Assembly: GCF_000613125.1 (NCBI RefSeq)
Contig: NZ_HG964497.1
Span: forward strand, 2,362,272-2,426,271
Direction: 5' to 3'
From: Bacillus sp. EB01
Lineage (GTDB): Bacteria; Bacillota; Bacilli; Bacillales; Cytobacillaceae
DNA: 64,000 nucleotides
Within the stretch, counting starts at the first letter, position 1. Each line of letters starts with the position of its first letter. A model generated the notes under the pieces. It saw only the letters and a program-made list of their open reading frames with translations, had not been told where the DNA came from and searched no databases. This document shows, piece by piece, positions 16,189 to 24,845 of the stretch. Made by a program: the position numbers and the translations under genes.

Positions 16189-17379
16189 ATGATAACAGCA
16201 GAGAAAGAACAACTGGTAGATAACTATTTTAATAAATTATTTATAGAAGCAAGTCCCAACAGGGAAGCGTTTTGGGAGAATCTTAATGGCAAACACCCTG
16301 ACCTGGCTGCAACACTCCACCATCGAATGGATGAACGGACACGGGAGAATCAGCAGGAAATTTATTTTGCAAAAAATGCGAATCTTGATTTTGGACTGGG
16401 TGTCGCAGGATTATTAGCTGATTTCTATAAGAAGTACCTCTCATGGTTTGCACTGTTACAGTACCCGCAGCCCGGGAGGATGCTCGATATTGGCTGTGAC
16501 AATGGTATTTTAACGTGTTTCTATGCTTCTCTTTATCCAGAAACTGAAGTTATAGGAATAGATATAAATGAAGCGGGGATTAGTTGTGCGAATGCGTTGG
16601 CTCAGCGGCTGGATCTGAAAAACGTGAAGTTTATCAAGATGGAATTTGACGAAATAAACGACCACTTCCCGAAGGGTTATTTTGATCTTGTTACCTCGGT
16701 CCGTGTCATGCATGAAGTGATGGGAACGATAGCTTCGCCGAAATACTGGTCATTGACAGAATACCTGGAAATGCTGCCTATTAACTCGGATCCGGGGTTT
16801 TTGGAAATAATCAGATGGGTACTGTCTGAAGAAGGAAACTATATTTTCTGTGAACGGCTCGAAAACCCGGCAGCTGTCGGTCAGTGGGCTAACCTTTTAA
16901 ACCTGTCCGGAATGCACTTAAATTGGGACTCATCAGATTTCATCGAGTTTCATGAAACCGGCACTCATAAAAAGGACCCTGTCATGGTCGCTGGCAAAAA
17001 AAATATTAAACTCTCAACATTACAGGGACTCCGGGCTTTATATACTAGGGACCTAGAAATGGATTTTAAAAACGGCGGTTCCTACCGAAGTGTTGCCGCT
17101 GAACTGATATTTGATGAATTTGAGCCGAAGGAATTCGTTTTAGGTAAATTGCTCGCCTTCGATAGCAACTGGTATAAATTCAGATATGAAATCTGGAGCA
17201 CAGAAGAATACTATCTTGTTTATGCTTCCGGCAACATGGGCTACAGAAAACTTGAAATCCTGCCGACCAAATCAATGGAAGAAGCCAAGGAAAAGCTGCA
17301 GGAGCTGCTAGACATGTATATCCAACATGGTCAGGTATACGACTATTCGTCATTGATTGAACGCGGAATGCTTGAATAA
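16189..17379 (+). CDS. Class I SAM-dependent methyltransferase
   Basis: 396 aa. ATG 16189 has GAGGAG 6 nt upstream; a TATAAT at 16140-16145 would place the transcript start before it, which argues against a longer protein. Rossmann motif I 'MLDIGCDNGILTCFYA' (about residues 98-113), acidic 'VIGIDINEAG', and motif IV-like 'GYFDLVTSVRVMHE'. A C-terminal ~130-residue domain ending 'MEEAKEKLQELLDMYIQHG' is not assigned. A fragment of this C-terminus recurs at 9389. Substrate unknown; neighbours are decayed and give no clue. Confidence 0.8.
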   Translation: MITAEKEQLVDNYFNKLFIEASPNREAFWENLNGKHPDLAATLHHRMDERTRENQQEIYFAKNANLDFGLGVAGLLADFYKKYLSWFALLQYPQPGRMLDIGCDNGILTCFYASLYPETEVIGIDINEAGISCANALAQRLDLKNVKFIKMEFDEINDHFPKGYFDLVTSVRVMHEVMGTIASPKYWSLTEYLEMLPINSDPGFLEIIRWVLSEEGNYIFCERLENPAAVGQWANLLNLSGMHLNWDSSDFIEFHETGTHKKDPVMVAGKKNIKLSTLQGLRALYTRDLEMDFKNGGSYRSVAAELIFDEFEPKEFVLGKLLAFDSNWYKFRYEIWSTEEYYLVYASGNMGYRKLEILPTKSMEEAKEKLQELLDMYIQHGQVYDYSSLIERGMLE

Positions 17380-17398
17380 TAGTTTTGGAGAGTTTTAC

Positions 17399-17845
17399 AT
17401 GGTAGGAGTTAAGAATATCAACGGGACTAAAGCTTACAGATTTACATTTAGCAACTTTCCCTTTGAACCTCAGAAGAAATCCTATAAAGCAACCATCAAG
17501 TATAAGAATATCGATGTGAACATGTTGATCGTTATGCATATTGATAAAGATCTTTTCGAATCAGTTGGATTCAATATTACTGAGGAAGAACACGATATTC
17601 AAATATCCACAAAAGGAAAAAAAGAAAAGGATCAAGCTATCCTTACAATTGAACGTCGACCAGGGAGACATTGATTTTTCTGTTGAAAGAAAAGGATTCT
17701 TTAAGCTAAAGTGCAAGCCTCACCGGCAGGCTGGAAGGAGTATTACAAACTAAAAAAAAGTGTGGAGAAAACGGACCTGGAAAAGCTTTCCCAAATGAAA
17801 GTGCCAGTCAAGGTTTATCTTGGTGGGGGAGTTTCGACTAAATAA
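17399..17845 (+). pseudogene. Unknown gene with at least two frameshifts
   Basis: ATG 17399 with TTGGAGAG upstream opens 'MVGVKNINGTKAYRFTFSNF' and runs to 17674, but protein-like sequence continues in a second frame ('QLNVDQGDIDFSVERKGFF') and then a third ('WKEYYKLKKSVEKTDLEKL', '..PVKVYLGGGVSTK') to TAA 17845. The gene is broken or badly sequenced; family not recognised. Confidence 0.5.
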
Positions 17846-17856
17846 TGAATTCTTTT

Positions 17857-18110
17857 GGGTTTGCGATTTCCCATGTTATCGGCCATGTTGAGGAGTGTGT
17901 ACTCTTGATACAATTGGAAGAGAAAACGTCTTGGAAGATGCGAAATCCATCGCTCGAAATGAAGCAATGAATACCGATGCAGATCCTCAGTCGCTTGTGA
18001 TTGTCGATATCGAGGACGTACCGCTAGCCTATTTGCCAGGGAATCCAACACGGGGCTGCGTCAAAGCAGTTGGAGATTTAGCTGCTTTCGAAAAACTCGA
18101 ATTAGTATAA
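17857..18110 (+). pseudogene. 3' fragment resembling hydantoinase/oxoprolinase
   Basis: Two frames give 'GFAISHVIGHVEECVLLIQL' then, after a shift, 'AKSIARNEAMNTDADPQSL' and 'IEDVPLAYLPGNPTRGCVKAVGDL'. The last phrase is close to the 'EEVPLAYLPGNA.R..VK.VGDL' motif I remember from the C-terminal region of hydantoinase/oxoprolinase-like proteins. Only the last ~85 codons remain. Confidence 0.4.
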
Positions 18111-18115
18111 TCATA

Positions 18116-18159
18116 GAAACAGTCTCCAGGTGAACGGCCTGGTGGCTGTTTCTTTTTTA
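18116..18159 (+). terminator. Terminator after the decayed genes
   Basis: gaaacag / ctgtttc outer stem with ccagg / cctgg inside, followed by six T's. Confidence 0.85.
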
Positions 18160-18694
18160 ATTTGCTTTAATGATGCATACAGGCCTGAGTTGAACCCAAG
18201 ACCATTTATACATTCTCCTGGCATAAAGGGTGCCTGCACTCTTGAACTTCATGTTTGATATGAACGAAACGGGAAGGGATAATAGATCCTGGTCGCAACC
18301 GAATTTGACAGCTGGTTAAAAAATAGAACCAAATAAAGTGAGTGAAATATCCTCCTCAATCAGATTTATCGGAAATATCACGACCTCAAAAATACCGTCG
18401 CAGGTGAAATTGGAGGCATTAGCAGAGTCAGATGCTTTCGTATATTATCATAAACAAAATAAACAAAAATCTGCTTCAAGTGAAAAACGCAAAATGCGAA
18501 AAGAACTTTTCATCGGTGTATTCCCACTATAGTGGAATTTGAGAATATCGAGTTACTTTTTCTTGACTTCATAAACTGCAAATATTAATATTACAGTTAT
18601 TCCTTTTGAACAGGAAGCAATCAATTTGAAAGTGGCTTTTAATAGTTTAGATTGTTAGGGACATTTACCAGCCCATTGCTTTGTAATGTCTAAA
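18160..18694. other. Intergenic stretch without recognisable gene
   Basis: Open frames here (for example 18338-18532) show no ribosome site of quality and no recognisable motif. A perfect 10-bp palindrome (cactatagtg, 18525-18534) in a longer near-palindrome is the only structure noticed. Probably decayed sequence. Confidence 0.5.
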
Positions 18695-18741
18695 CTGTAA
18701 ACTATCTTATTACAGTACGTTTTATAAAAAACAAACTGTAA
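18695..18741 (+). promoter_or_regulatory. Inverted-repeat operator upstream of trxA cluster
   Basis: CTGTAA (18695-18700) N9 TTACAG (18710-18715) is a perfect inverted repeat, and a third half site, ACTGTAAT, follows at about 18734-18741. The spacing suits a winged-helix dimer of MarR/DUF24 type, which in bacilli control quinone and aldehyde stress genes. The regulator is not in the window. Confidence 0.45.
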
Positions 18742-18836
18742 TTTTTCATCATATTAAAAGGAGGAAATTTTGTTTTTTTCGTAAACATTAAAAAATACTT
18801 TTTTAAAATTATAAGAATGAATTGGAGGATATAATA

Positions 18837-19151
18837 ATGGCTATCTCACACGTAACAGATAAAACATTTAGCACTGAAATTAAAGAGGGATTAGTTTTAG
18901 TGGATTTTTGGGCACCGTGGTGTGGTCCTTGTAAAATGATTGCACCTGTATTGGAGGAAATCGATGGTGAAATGGGTGACAAAGTTAGCATTATCAAGCT
19001 TAATGTAGATGAAAACGCAGGAACAGCAGGAAAATTTGGAGTCATGAGCATTCCAACATTGATTCTTTTCAAAGACGGAGTGGCTGTAGATAAGGTTATC
19101 GGGTTCAATCCAAAAGAAGCTTTGACAGAAATAATTTCAAAGCATATGTAA
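18837..19151 (+). CDS. trxA: Thioredoxin
   Basis: 104 aa, ATG 18837 with TTGGAGG upstream. Active site W28-C29-G30-P31-C32 and cis-Pro in 'MSIPTLILF'; full-length thioredoxin fold. Reduces protein disulfides in the cytoplasm. It heads a run of redox-type genes (two DJ-1/PfpI proteins, SDR, aldo/keto reductase), each with its own leader, so it may be a stress-induced paralog instead of the housekeeping gene. Symbol given by family. Confidence 0.9.
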   Translation: MAISHVTDKTFSTEIKEGLVLVDFWAPWCGPCKMIAPVLEEIDGEMGDKVSIIKLNVDENAGTAGKFGVMSIPTLILFKDGVAVDKVIGFNPKEALTEIISKHM

Positions 19152-19402
19152 TAAAGACTTTTTAAAAAGAGGATGAATCTATATCTGAACATACAAAAAA
19201 GTATTTGATATAACATTCTCATTGCTGACCTTTCCCGATTGCACTTTGGAAGTTCTCCAGCTAATGCTTTTCTCAATTCACTGGAACTTGCACAGCTCGC
19301 AGAAATTGTTTTAGCTGCAATTGTTAACAGCCACAGGTAAAAATACGAATACATGAAAAAGTGTTATCAAATAATCTTTTTCTTTTTGAGGAGGAAAAAA
19401 TA

Positions 19403-19921
19403 ATGAGTAAAAAAGCACTCTTAATAATACCGCCAGAACGTTTTAATGAAGATGAGTTATTCAAACCAAAAGAAGAGCTTGAAAATGCAGGAGTCGAAGT
19501 AACCATTGCTAGCACCGTGACAGGTGAAATTACTGGTGACTATGATGGGAAAGCAACTTCTTCTGTTATCTTTTCAGACGTATCGCCCACAGAATTTGAT
19601 GTTGTTTCGGTAATTGGAGGATCTGGTACAAATGATCATCTATGGGGAAATCAAGAATTACAAGACTTTTTGAAGCAAGCTTACAATGAGAAAGTTCTTG
19701 TAACAGGAATTTGTGCAGGGGCTGTTACAGTTGCTAAAACTGGTTTGCTTTCTGGAAGAGAAGCAACTTGCTATCCACTAGATGTTCAAAAGAACGAATT
19801 GATAGCTGTTAACGTTAAATATGTTGAACAACACGTTGTTGCCTATGGTGATATTATTACTGGCGATGGTCCACAAGGTGCGAAAGAATTTGGAAAAGCC
19901 CTTGTTAAAGCATTGCGCTAG
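19403..19921 (+). CDS. DJ-1/PfpI family protein (1)
   Basis: 172 aa, ATG 19403 with TTGAGGAGG 7 nt upstream. Class I glutamine-amidotransferase-like fold with the nucleophile elbow 'VTGICAGAV' (Cys near residue 109) and an N-terminal 'KALLIIPPERFNEDELF' carrying the expected acidic residue. The family includes glyoxalase III/deglycase-type and chaperone-like proteins answering electrophile stress. The specific reaction is unknown. A second, different member lies 100 bp downstream. Confidence 0.85.
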   Translation: MSKKALLIIPPERFNEDELFKPKEELENAGVEVTIASTVTGEITGDYDGKATSSVIFSDVSPTEFDVVSVIGGSGTNDHLWGNQELQDFLKQAYNEKVLVTGICAGAVTVAKTGLLSGREATCYPLDVQKNELIAVNVKYVEQHVVAYGDIITGDGPQGAKEFGKALVKALR

Positions 19922-20021
19922 TTCTACATTTTAGTTGGATAGAGTGTGGTTCGGAAGTAATTTCGAACCCGCCGCTTTTGTGAGAATAATAAGTTATTGT
20001 GATTGAAGGAGGGTTTTTAGT

Positions 20022-20534
20022 TTGGGCAAAAAAATTGCTGCACTTATCACCAATTTATTTGAGGACGTTGAATTTACAGATCCTGCAGAAGCATTCAAAG
20101 AAGCTGGTCATCAAGTAGTTACAATTGATAAACATGCAGGAAATGAAGTAACTGGTAAAAAAGGCGCAACCGTAATAATTGATAAAGCCATAGATGAGGT
20201 TAATCCTGCAGACTTTGATGCTTTGCTTATTCCAGGTGGTTTCTCCCCTGATTTACTACGTGAAGATGACCGCTTTGGTCAATTCGCAAAAGAATTTATC
20301 CAAGAAGGTAAACCTGTTTTCGCAATTTGCCATGGACCACAAGTATTGATCGATACAGACCTATTAAAAGGTGTCGACATAACTGGTTTCAAATCTATTC
20401 GTAATGATTTAAAAAATGCAGGGGCTAACTATAAAGATGAAGAAGTTGTGGTAAGCAAAAATATTGTGACCAGCCGTTTTCCAGATGATATCCCGGCATT
20501 CAATCGTGAAGCGCTAAAACTCTTAGCAAAATAA
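20022..20534 (+). CDS. DJ-1/PfpI family protein (2), YraA/GSP18-like
   Basis: 170 aa, TTG 20022 preceded by GAAGGAGGG. 'KKIAALITNLFEDVEFTDP' opens the fold with the conserved Glu; the nucleophile elbow is 'VFAICHGPQVL' (Cys near residue 106, followed by His), as in PfpI proper. It closely follows the plan of B. subtilis YraA and YfkM, general or aldehyde-stress proteins. Protease, deglycase and glyoxalase activities have all been claimed for the family. Confidence 0.9.
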   Translation: MGKKIAALITNLFEDVEFTDPAEAFKEAGHQVVTIDKHAGNEVTGKKGATVIIDKAIDEVNPADFDALLIPGGFSPDLLREDDRFGQFAKEFIQEGKPVFAICHGPQVLIDTDLLKGVDITGFKSIRNDLKNAGANYKDEEVVVSKNIVTSRFPDDIPAFNREALKLLAK

Positions 20535-20634
20535 TATAATGAAGCGTTGTTTTATATTATTTTGACTAAAAGTAGTATGTAATATTGTTTTCAGATACAA
20601 CCTAAAAAAGAATTTTTTAAGGAGGATTTATACA

Positions 20635-21351
20635 ATGTCATTAAAAGGAAAACGTGTGGTCGTAATTGGAGGTACTTCTGGTATCGGATTATCCGCAGCA
20701 AAGGCATTTCTAGATGAATCTGCTCAAGTCATTATTGCCAGTCGTTCTGATGCAAAACTATCGGAGGCAAAGAATGTACTTGGTGGTAATGTGGAAGCAT
20801 ACAATATTGATTTTCGCAGTGAAGAGAAACTAGCTGACTTTTTTAAAATGGTAGGGAATTTTGATCACCTTGTTGTTACGGCGGGTGAAGGTGCAATGGG
20901 TCATTTTAGTGACTTACCTGTTGCGGATGTTAGAGAAGCGTTTGATAGTAAGTTTTGGGGGCAATACTTAACCGTTCGTGCTGCTATTCCGTACTTAAAT
21001 AATACCAGTTCTATCACATTGACCTCTGGTGTTTATGGAATCCGTCCACCACAAGGGGCAAGTACACTTGCTTCGATCAATTCAGCGATTGATGGATTGG
21101 TCAGGGGGCTTTCAGTAGACCTAGCCCCTATACGGGTAAATGTTGTTTCACCTGGTATCGTAGACACCCCGCTCTACGGAGGGATGCCTGACGAGCAAAG
21201 ACAAAATTTATACAGCAATATTGCGCAGCAACTACCTGTTAATCGCGTGGCACAACCCGAAGACATTGCTGAGGCCTACGTGTACTTAGTGAAAAATGGT
21301 TTTACAACTGGTACTTCTCTTCTTATTGATGGCGGGGCTCACTTGGTGTAA
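20635..21351 (+). CDS. Short-chain dehydrogenase-like protein without Tyr-x3-Lys
   Basis: 238 aa, ATG 20635 with AAGGAGG. Cofactor motif 'VIGGTSGIG' near residue 11 and 'ASRSDAKL' favouring NADP. 'VVTAGEG', 'SSITLTSGVYG' (catalytic Ser region) and 'RVNVVSPGIVDTPL' are all SDR. Where the catalytic Tyr-x3-Lys should follow the Ser, it reads 'GASTLASINSAIDGLVRGL', with neither Tyr nor Lys. A subgroup of SDRs with this 'A.INAA..L.R.L' pattern exists, so this is probably not damage. Reaction unknown. Confidence 0.85.
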   Translation: MSLKGKRVVVIGGTSGIGLSAAKAFLDESAQVIIASRSDAKLSEAKNVLGGNVEAYNIDFRSEEKLADFFKMVGNFDHLVVTAGEGAMGHFSDLPVADVREAFDSKFWGQYLTVRAAIPYLNNTSSITLTSGVYGIRPPQGASTLASINSAIDGLVRGLSVDLAPIRVNVVSPGIVDTPLYGGMPDEQRQNLYSNIAQQLPVNRVAQPEDIAEAYVYLVKNGFTTGTSLLIDGGAHLV

Positions 21352-21373
21352 GTGAGCATTATAATGTTATTTT

Positions 21374-21412
21374 TGTGGCTATACTACAACAATGTATAGC
21401 CACATTTTTTTT
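21374..21412 (+). terminator. Terminator after the SDR gene
   Basis: tgtggctatac / gtatagccaca, perfect 11-bp stem followed by eight T's. Confidence 0.93.
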
Positions 21413-21484
21413 AAAACAATAATCCAATTTTTTAATATATGATAGTGATTGAAGATTTGCAGTTCAAGTAAAACAAGGTGAGAT

Positions 21485-22399
21485 ATGAAAGGAATGATGA
21501 AAATGAGTTTACGTGACCATGAAAAAATATTGATTAAGCATTCACTTGAAAAACGTGTAGTAACTTTACCCGATGGAACCTTTCTTCCAAGCATTGGTCA
21601 AGGAACATGGTACATGGGAGAAAATCCTCAATCGAAAAACAAAGAAATCAAAGCTTTGCAACTTGGAATAGAACTGGGAATGAAGCTAATCGATACGGCT
21701 GAAATGTACGGAAATGGCGATTCCGAACGTTTAGTTGGTGAGGTAATCAAGGGGCGTAGAGATAAAGTTTTTTTAGTATCGAAAGTATATCCTCATCATT
21801 CCGGGTTAGATTTGATTGAAAGCGCATGTGAAAATAGTCTAAAACGACTAGGAACAGATCACCTTGATTTGTATCTTTTACACTGGAGAGGTCGTGTTCC
21901 TTTGGCAGAAACGATTGAAGGAATGGAGAGACTGCGCAGAGATGGTAAAATTGTAAGATGGGGAGTTTCTAATTTTGATACGGATGAAATGAAAGAGTTG
22001 TGGGATACCGCTAACGGAAAAAAATGTATGACAAATCAGGTCTTATATCATCTAGGTTCTAGAGGAATTGATTATAATCTCATACCATGGCATCATGTAC
22101 ATAACATGCCAATTATGGCCTATAGTCCCCTGGCCCAGGGAGGGACCTTAAGAAGACAATTACTTAGCGATCCAACCATCATTGAAATTGCAGAAAAATA
22201 CAATGTGCAGCCATTACAAATTGCTCTTGCGTGGACCATTCGTTCAAACAACGTAATTGCTATCCCAAAAGCTGTTAAGGAAGAACATGTTTTAGCCAAT
22301 GCTCAAGCTGCTACTATTCAATTGACCATAGAAGATTTGAACAGACTTGACGAGGTATTTCCAAAACCAACAAGAAAAATACCTTTGGATATTATATAA
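21485..22399 (+). CDS. Aldo/keto reductase
   Basis: 304 aa; several ATGs (21485, 21494, 21497, 21503) are possible, and 21503 has the better spaced AAAGGA. NADPH-dependent carbonyl reductase. The tetrad is visible: Asp and Tyr in 'LIDTAEMYGNGDSE', Lys in 'FLVSKVYP', His in 'LYLLHWRG'. The NADPH-binding end 'VIAIPKAVKEEHVLAN' is normal. It has its own leader after a strong terminator but shares the stress-enzyme neighbourhood. Confidence 0.9.
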   Translation: MKGMMKMSLRDHEKILIKHSLEKRVVTLPDGTFLPSIGQGTWYMGENPQSKNKEIKALQLGIELGMKLIDTAEMYGNGDSERLVGEVIKGRRDKVFLVSKVYPHHSGLDLIESACENSLKRLGTDHLDLYLLHWRGRVPLAETIEGMERLRRDGKIVRWGVSNFDTDEMKELWDTANGKKCMTNQVLYHLGSRGIDYNLIPWHHVHNMPIMAYSPLAQGGTLRRQLLSDPTIIEIAEKYNVQPLQIALAWTIRSNNVIAIPKAVKEEHVLANAQAATIQLTIEDLNRLDEVFPKPTRKIPLDII

Positions 22400-22613
22400 A
22401 AATGAATTGTGACAAAGGATTTGTACTCTTTGCCTAGGAGAACCTGTCAATGTCCCTTCTCAAGCTCTGATTTGTCAACAGAGTTCTATAGTACATTTTT
22501 TCACATGCTTTCCCCTTTTGGCTCCTCCAATTATATCCAATTGCACGAAGTGTTTTAATATAAACTGATTTGACCTTTTTTAAATATATAAAACAGAAGA
22601 AGTCTTCACAATC

Positions 22614-22870
22614 ATGATCAATTCTCCGGGGAATGAGGTTTTTTACAAAGCGGAAATGGAAAAGTGCCCTTTCCTGAGGATTAAAAAAGGGGAGGAATTC
22701 CTTGCTGTCAGCGGCTTTCATTTCTATGATACTCATCAAGTGGAAGCAGGGAATATCGTGACCAGGCCAGGCTGCAGGGGAAAGGGACTGCTGGCAAAAA
22801 ACTGACCAGTAAGATTACTCGCCTTGGAAAGAAGCTTTCCCCGTTTATCTATTTGCCGTCATGGCCGATA
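22614..22870 (+). pseudogene. GNAT acetyltransferase remnant
   Basis: 'FLAVSGFHFYDTHQVEAGN' and 'VTRPGCRGKGL' look like strands 4-5 and the CoA-binding R-G-x-G loop of a GNAT protein. A frameshift near 22795 moves to 'LTSKITRLGKKLSPFIYL', then stops. No start or intact end. Confidence 0.45.
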
Positions 22871-22955
22871 ACCTGCCTGCTGTACGAGTTATGATAAAAG
22901 TTATACCGAAGCAAGAAGGGTATGTAGGGGGATTGTGTAGGATTCTTGTTATTGG

Positions 22956-22979
22956 GATATTCGGGCCGACCATCCAGGG
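22956..22979 (+). repeat. 24-nt copy of the queE 5' region
   Basis: 24 nt identical to queE 7863-7886 (codons for 'EIFGPTIQG'), in a frame that continues a few codons ('FGPTIQGKGAWDTRVF') with faint queE resemblance. No other queE sequence is present. Debris of a second queE copy or of recombination. 22400-23203 otherwise holds no intact gene. Confidence 0.6.
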
Positions 22980-23203
22980 TAAAGGTGCTTGGGATACGCG
23001 CGTATTCCTGCAGAGGATTCCTATATCATTTATTAGTGGGAACTGTTTAAAGTATCGATCTTAAGTTAAAAGAAAATGGCGCTAATTTAATTTCTATCTC
23101 CTTAAACCAGAGAGTGGAAAACCCCAATTCCTTACGCGAAAAGGCTGACCCACTTGGATCAACCTTTTTCTTTCCTATGTTTAGGATGTTTTATCGAGAA
23201 GAA

Positions 23204-23350
23204 TTATTCTTTGTTGTTTTCGGATTCATCCTTATTTGCTATCCCTGCTCTTTTTTTATACAAATCAATTTCCTCTGCGACTTCCTTTTTAATGCGGTCC
23301 ATGTCTTCGTTGGCCTTCTCCATTGGATCTTGCTTTTTGTTGTCTGCCAT
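23204..23350 (-). CDS. Small charged helical protein, 48 aa
   Basis: Minus-strand ATG at 23350 with GGAGTGAT about 7 nt upstream, ending TAA at 23204. The protein opens 'MADNKKQDPMEKANEDMDRI' and continues 'KKEVAEEIDLYKKRAG', very charged and helical, with no cysteine. Its 'ME-A-E-DRIKKEVAEE' pattern resembles the two small genes at 45683 and 47683. Such short, acid/basic proteins are common in bacilli; spore association is possible but unproven. Confidence 0.6.
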   Translation of the reverse strand: MADNKKQDPMEKANEDMDRIKKEVAEEIDLYKKRAGIANKDESENNKE

Positions 23351-23771
23351 TGGTTATCACTCCATTTCTAATGATTGAATTTTTCCATCTTCATTTTTCC
23401 TTTTCCCCCTTTTAGATTCTGTAAAGCCGAAAATACCTTCCTTTATTTAGATATGTTAAGGTTTATTTTTTAGTAAAATCTTTAGGAGGGATTAGGCTGC
23501 ATTGACAGTTTCCTTTTTGGAAGAAGAAATTTCCAACCGGGAAATGAAATAAGCGTCTTAATGATTCAGGTTTCTCTGGTAAAACAGGATTAATAAGTCT
23601 GACTTTAAAAATTTTATCATGGCTCCTCCAATTAATCGTACTTAACAACAGTATGCTTGATGGCTTAGTTCGAGCTAATGATTTCTTAAATATATCTCTA
23701 CACTTGCTTAAACCATTTATGTAAGAATGTTTCCTAAAGACCTGATACTATTTCCATCCTGTAAGTTTCAC
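23351..23771. other. Intergenic stretch, nothing recognised
   Basis: AT-rich sequence between the small minus-strand gene and the membrane-protein gene. A minus-strand frame at 23463-23648 lacks a ribosome site and motifs. No hairpin with a T-run was seen. Confidence 0.5.
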
Positions 23772-24353
23772 TTAATTAAATACCCAGGAGGGAACGTCGA
23801 ACTGTAGTAACAGAAAAAGTAGAAATACCAAGGAAATTATCCATGATAATAAGGGGTTACCCATATGAAGTTTTAAAACTGAAAACATAACCAGGTTGAA
23901 AAGAATTGACCATCCTATATTCCAGCCCCTATGGTGTTCAATTAAATTTAGAAATTCTAAGTTAATAAATTCTATACTGGTATAAATTGCAACCCAAAGT
24001 AAAAACCAGCCTATTTTTTTAAAAAGAGAATCGGGGAATTTACCGAGGTAGATAAGCAAGGTTGATGAATAGGCGAAAGTGATAATTAGTAAGTCAATAA
24101 TCAAGTGTCCGAATAATATTCTGCTGCCAAAAATGGTTTCTTTATAAGTCCAGAAAGAGTAATCATGCAATAGGGCATTTTTAAAAAGTTCACCGCCAAC
24201 AAAGAATAGCCATGTAGGGTAATACTTTTGCCAATTTTTCCAATCCCCCCATTTAAAAGCTGCTAAAACGAACAAAAAATTTAAAAGGAAATGCATTAAA
24301 TAAAACCCCTTATCAATTATAACGGTAGGTTTTCCCAAAAATTCTTTACACAT
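23772..24353 (-). CDS. Multi-pass membrane protein, CBO0543-like
   Basis: 193 aa with five or six hydrophobic segments separated by short aromatic-rich loops. 'WGDWKNWQKYYPTWLFFVGG' and 'FWTYKETIFGSRILFGHLII' fit the small Bacillus/Clostridium membrane family annotated CBO0543. A Glu/His-rich loop 'INLEFLNLIEHHRGWN' follows. The best start is uncertain: GTG/ATG at 24353 lacks an obvious ribosome site, and an internal Met near residue 19 would still keep the first membrane segment. No function is known for the family. Confidence 0.65.
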   Translation of the reverse strand: MCKEFLGKPTVIIDKGFYLMHFLLNFLFVLAAFKWGDWKNWQKYYPTWLFFVGGELFKNALLHDYSFWTYKETIFGSRILFGHLIIDLLIITFAYSSTLLIYLGKFPDSLFKKIGWFLLWVAIYTSIEFINLEFLNLIEHHRGWNIGWSILFNLVMFSVLKLHMGNPLLSWIISLVFLLFLLLQFDVPSWVFN

Positions 24354-24407
24354 ACAAATGATATAGGCTCTAATAAATTTTAGTTCTGTTCATTTTGGAG
24401 AACTCCT

Positions 24408-24473
24408 ATGGCTGGCTGCTATTGGTGGCTTTTAGGAAATCGAAAGGACGTTGAATTGTCCGAAACGAAATAA
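24408..24473 (+). pseudogene. Fragment of an AlkD-like gene
   Basis: 21 codons reading 'CYWWLLGNRKDVELSETK' match 'CYCWLLGNRKDVEFSETK' in the intact gene at 31730-32437, with most of about 55 nt identical. A stop follows. It is a stray fragment of a paralog. The rest of 24354-24845 holds the terminator-like hairpin and the bpr leader. Confidence 0.7.
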
Positions 24474-24693
24474 AAGCCTAAAGAGGTGCCTAAAGGAAAG
24501 AATAGCGGTTACGCTTAGTGACTTGCCAAATTAGTCATGTTCATGTACTGGACTAGTAACTTTTCAGCGTTTTCATGGTCATATAACTATGATTCTGCTA
24601 GCTATTTATTACTATTTTTCAAATGAAGGAGTAGTAGGGGTCTGACCCAGACTCGAGGTGTGTGTACAAAGAAAAATTGCATAGCAGTAAATT

Positions 24694-24727
24694 TGAGGGT
24701 GGTTAATAACCACTCTTTTTTCATCCG
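24694..24727 (+). terminator. Terminator-like hairpin upstream of bpr
   Basis: gagggtggtt / aaccactctt with a 3-nt loop (two G-T pairs), followed by TTTT. No intact plus-strand gene precedes it, so it may end leader or readthrough transcripts. Confidence 0.6.
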
Positions 24728-24845
24728 AAAAATTTCCCAATACGATTTATGAAAAAATGGTCCTAAATACTCAGAATATTATAATTATTTCTGATACAAT
24801 CTAGGAATATATTACAAAATTTCTAGAAAATTAGGGGGCCGTGTT

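Noticed and set aside
18338..18532. 64-codon frame in the gap before trxA
   Set aside because: No ribosome site, no motif, within decayed sequence.
18525..18534. cactatagtg palindrome as operator
   Set aside because: Isolated, no promoter or intact gene directly downstream.
23114..23378. Hydrophobic plus-strand frames
   Set aside because: Antisense shadows of the 48-aa minus-strand gene at 23204-23350.
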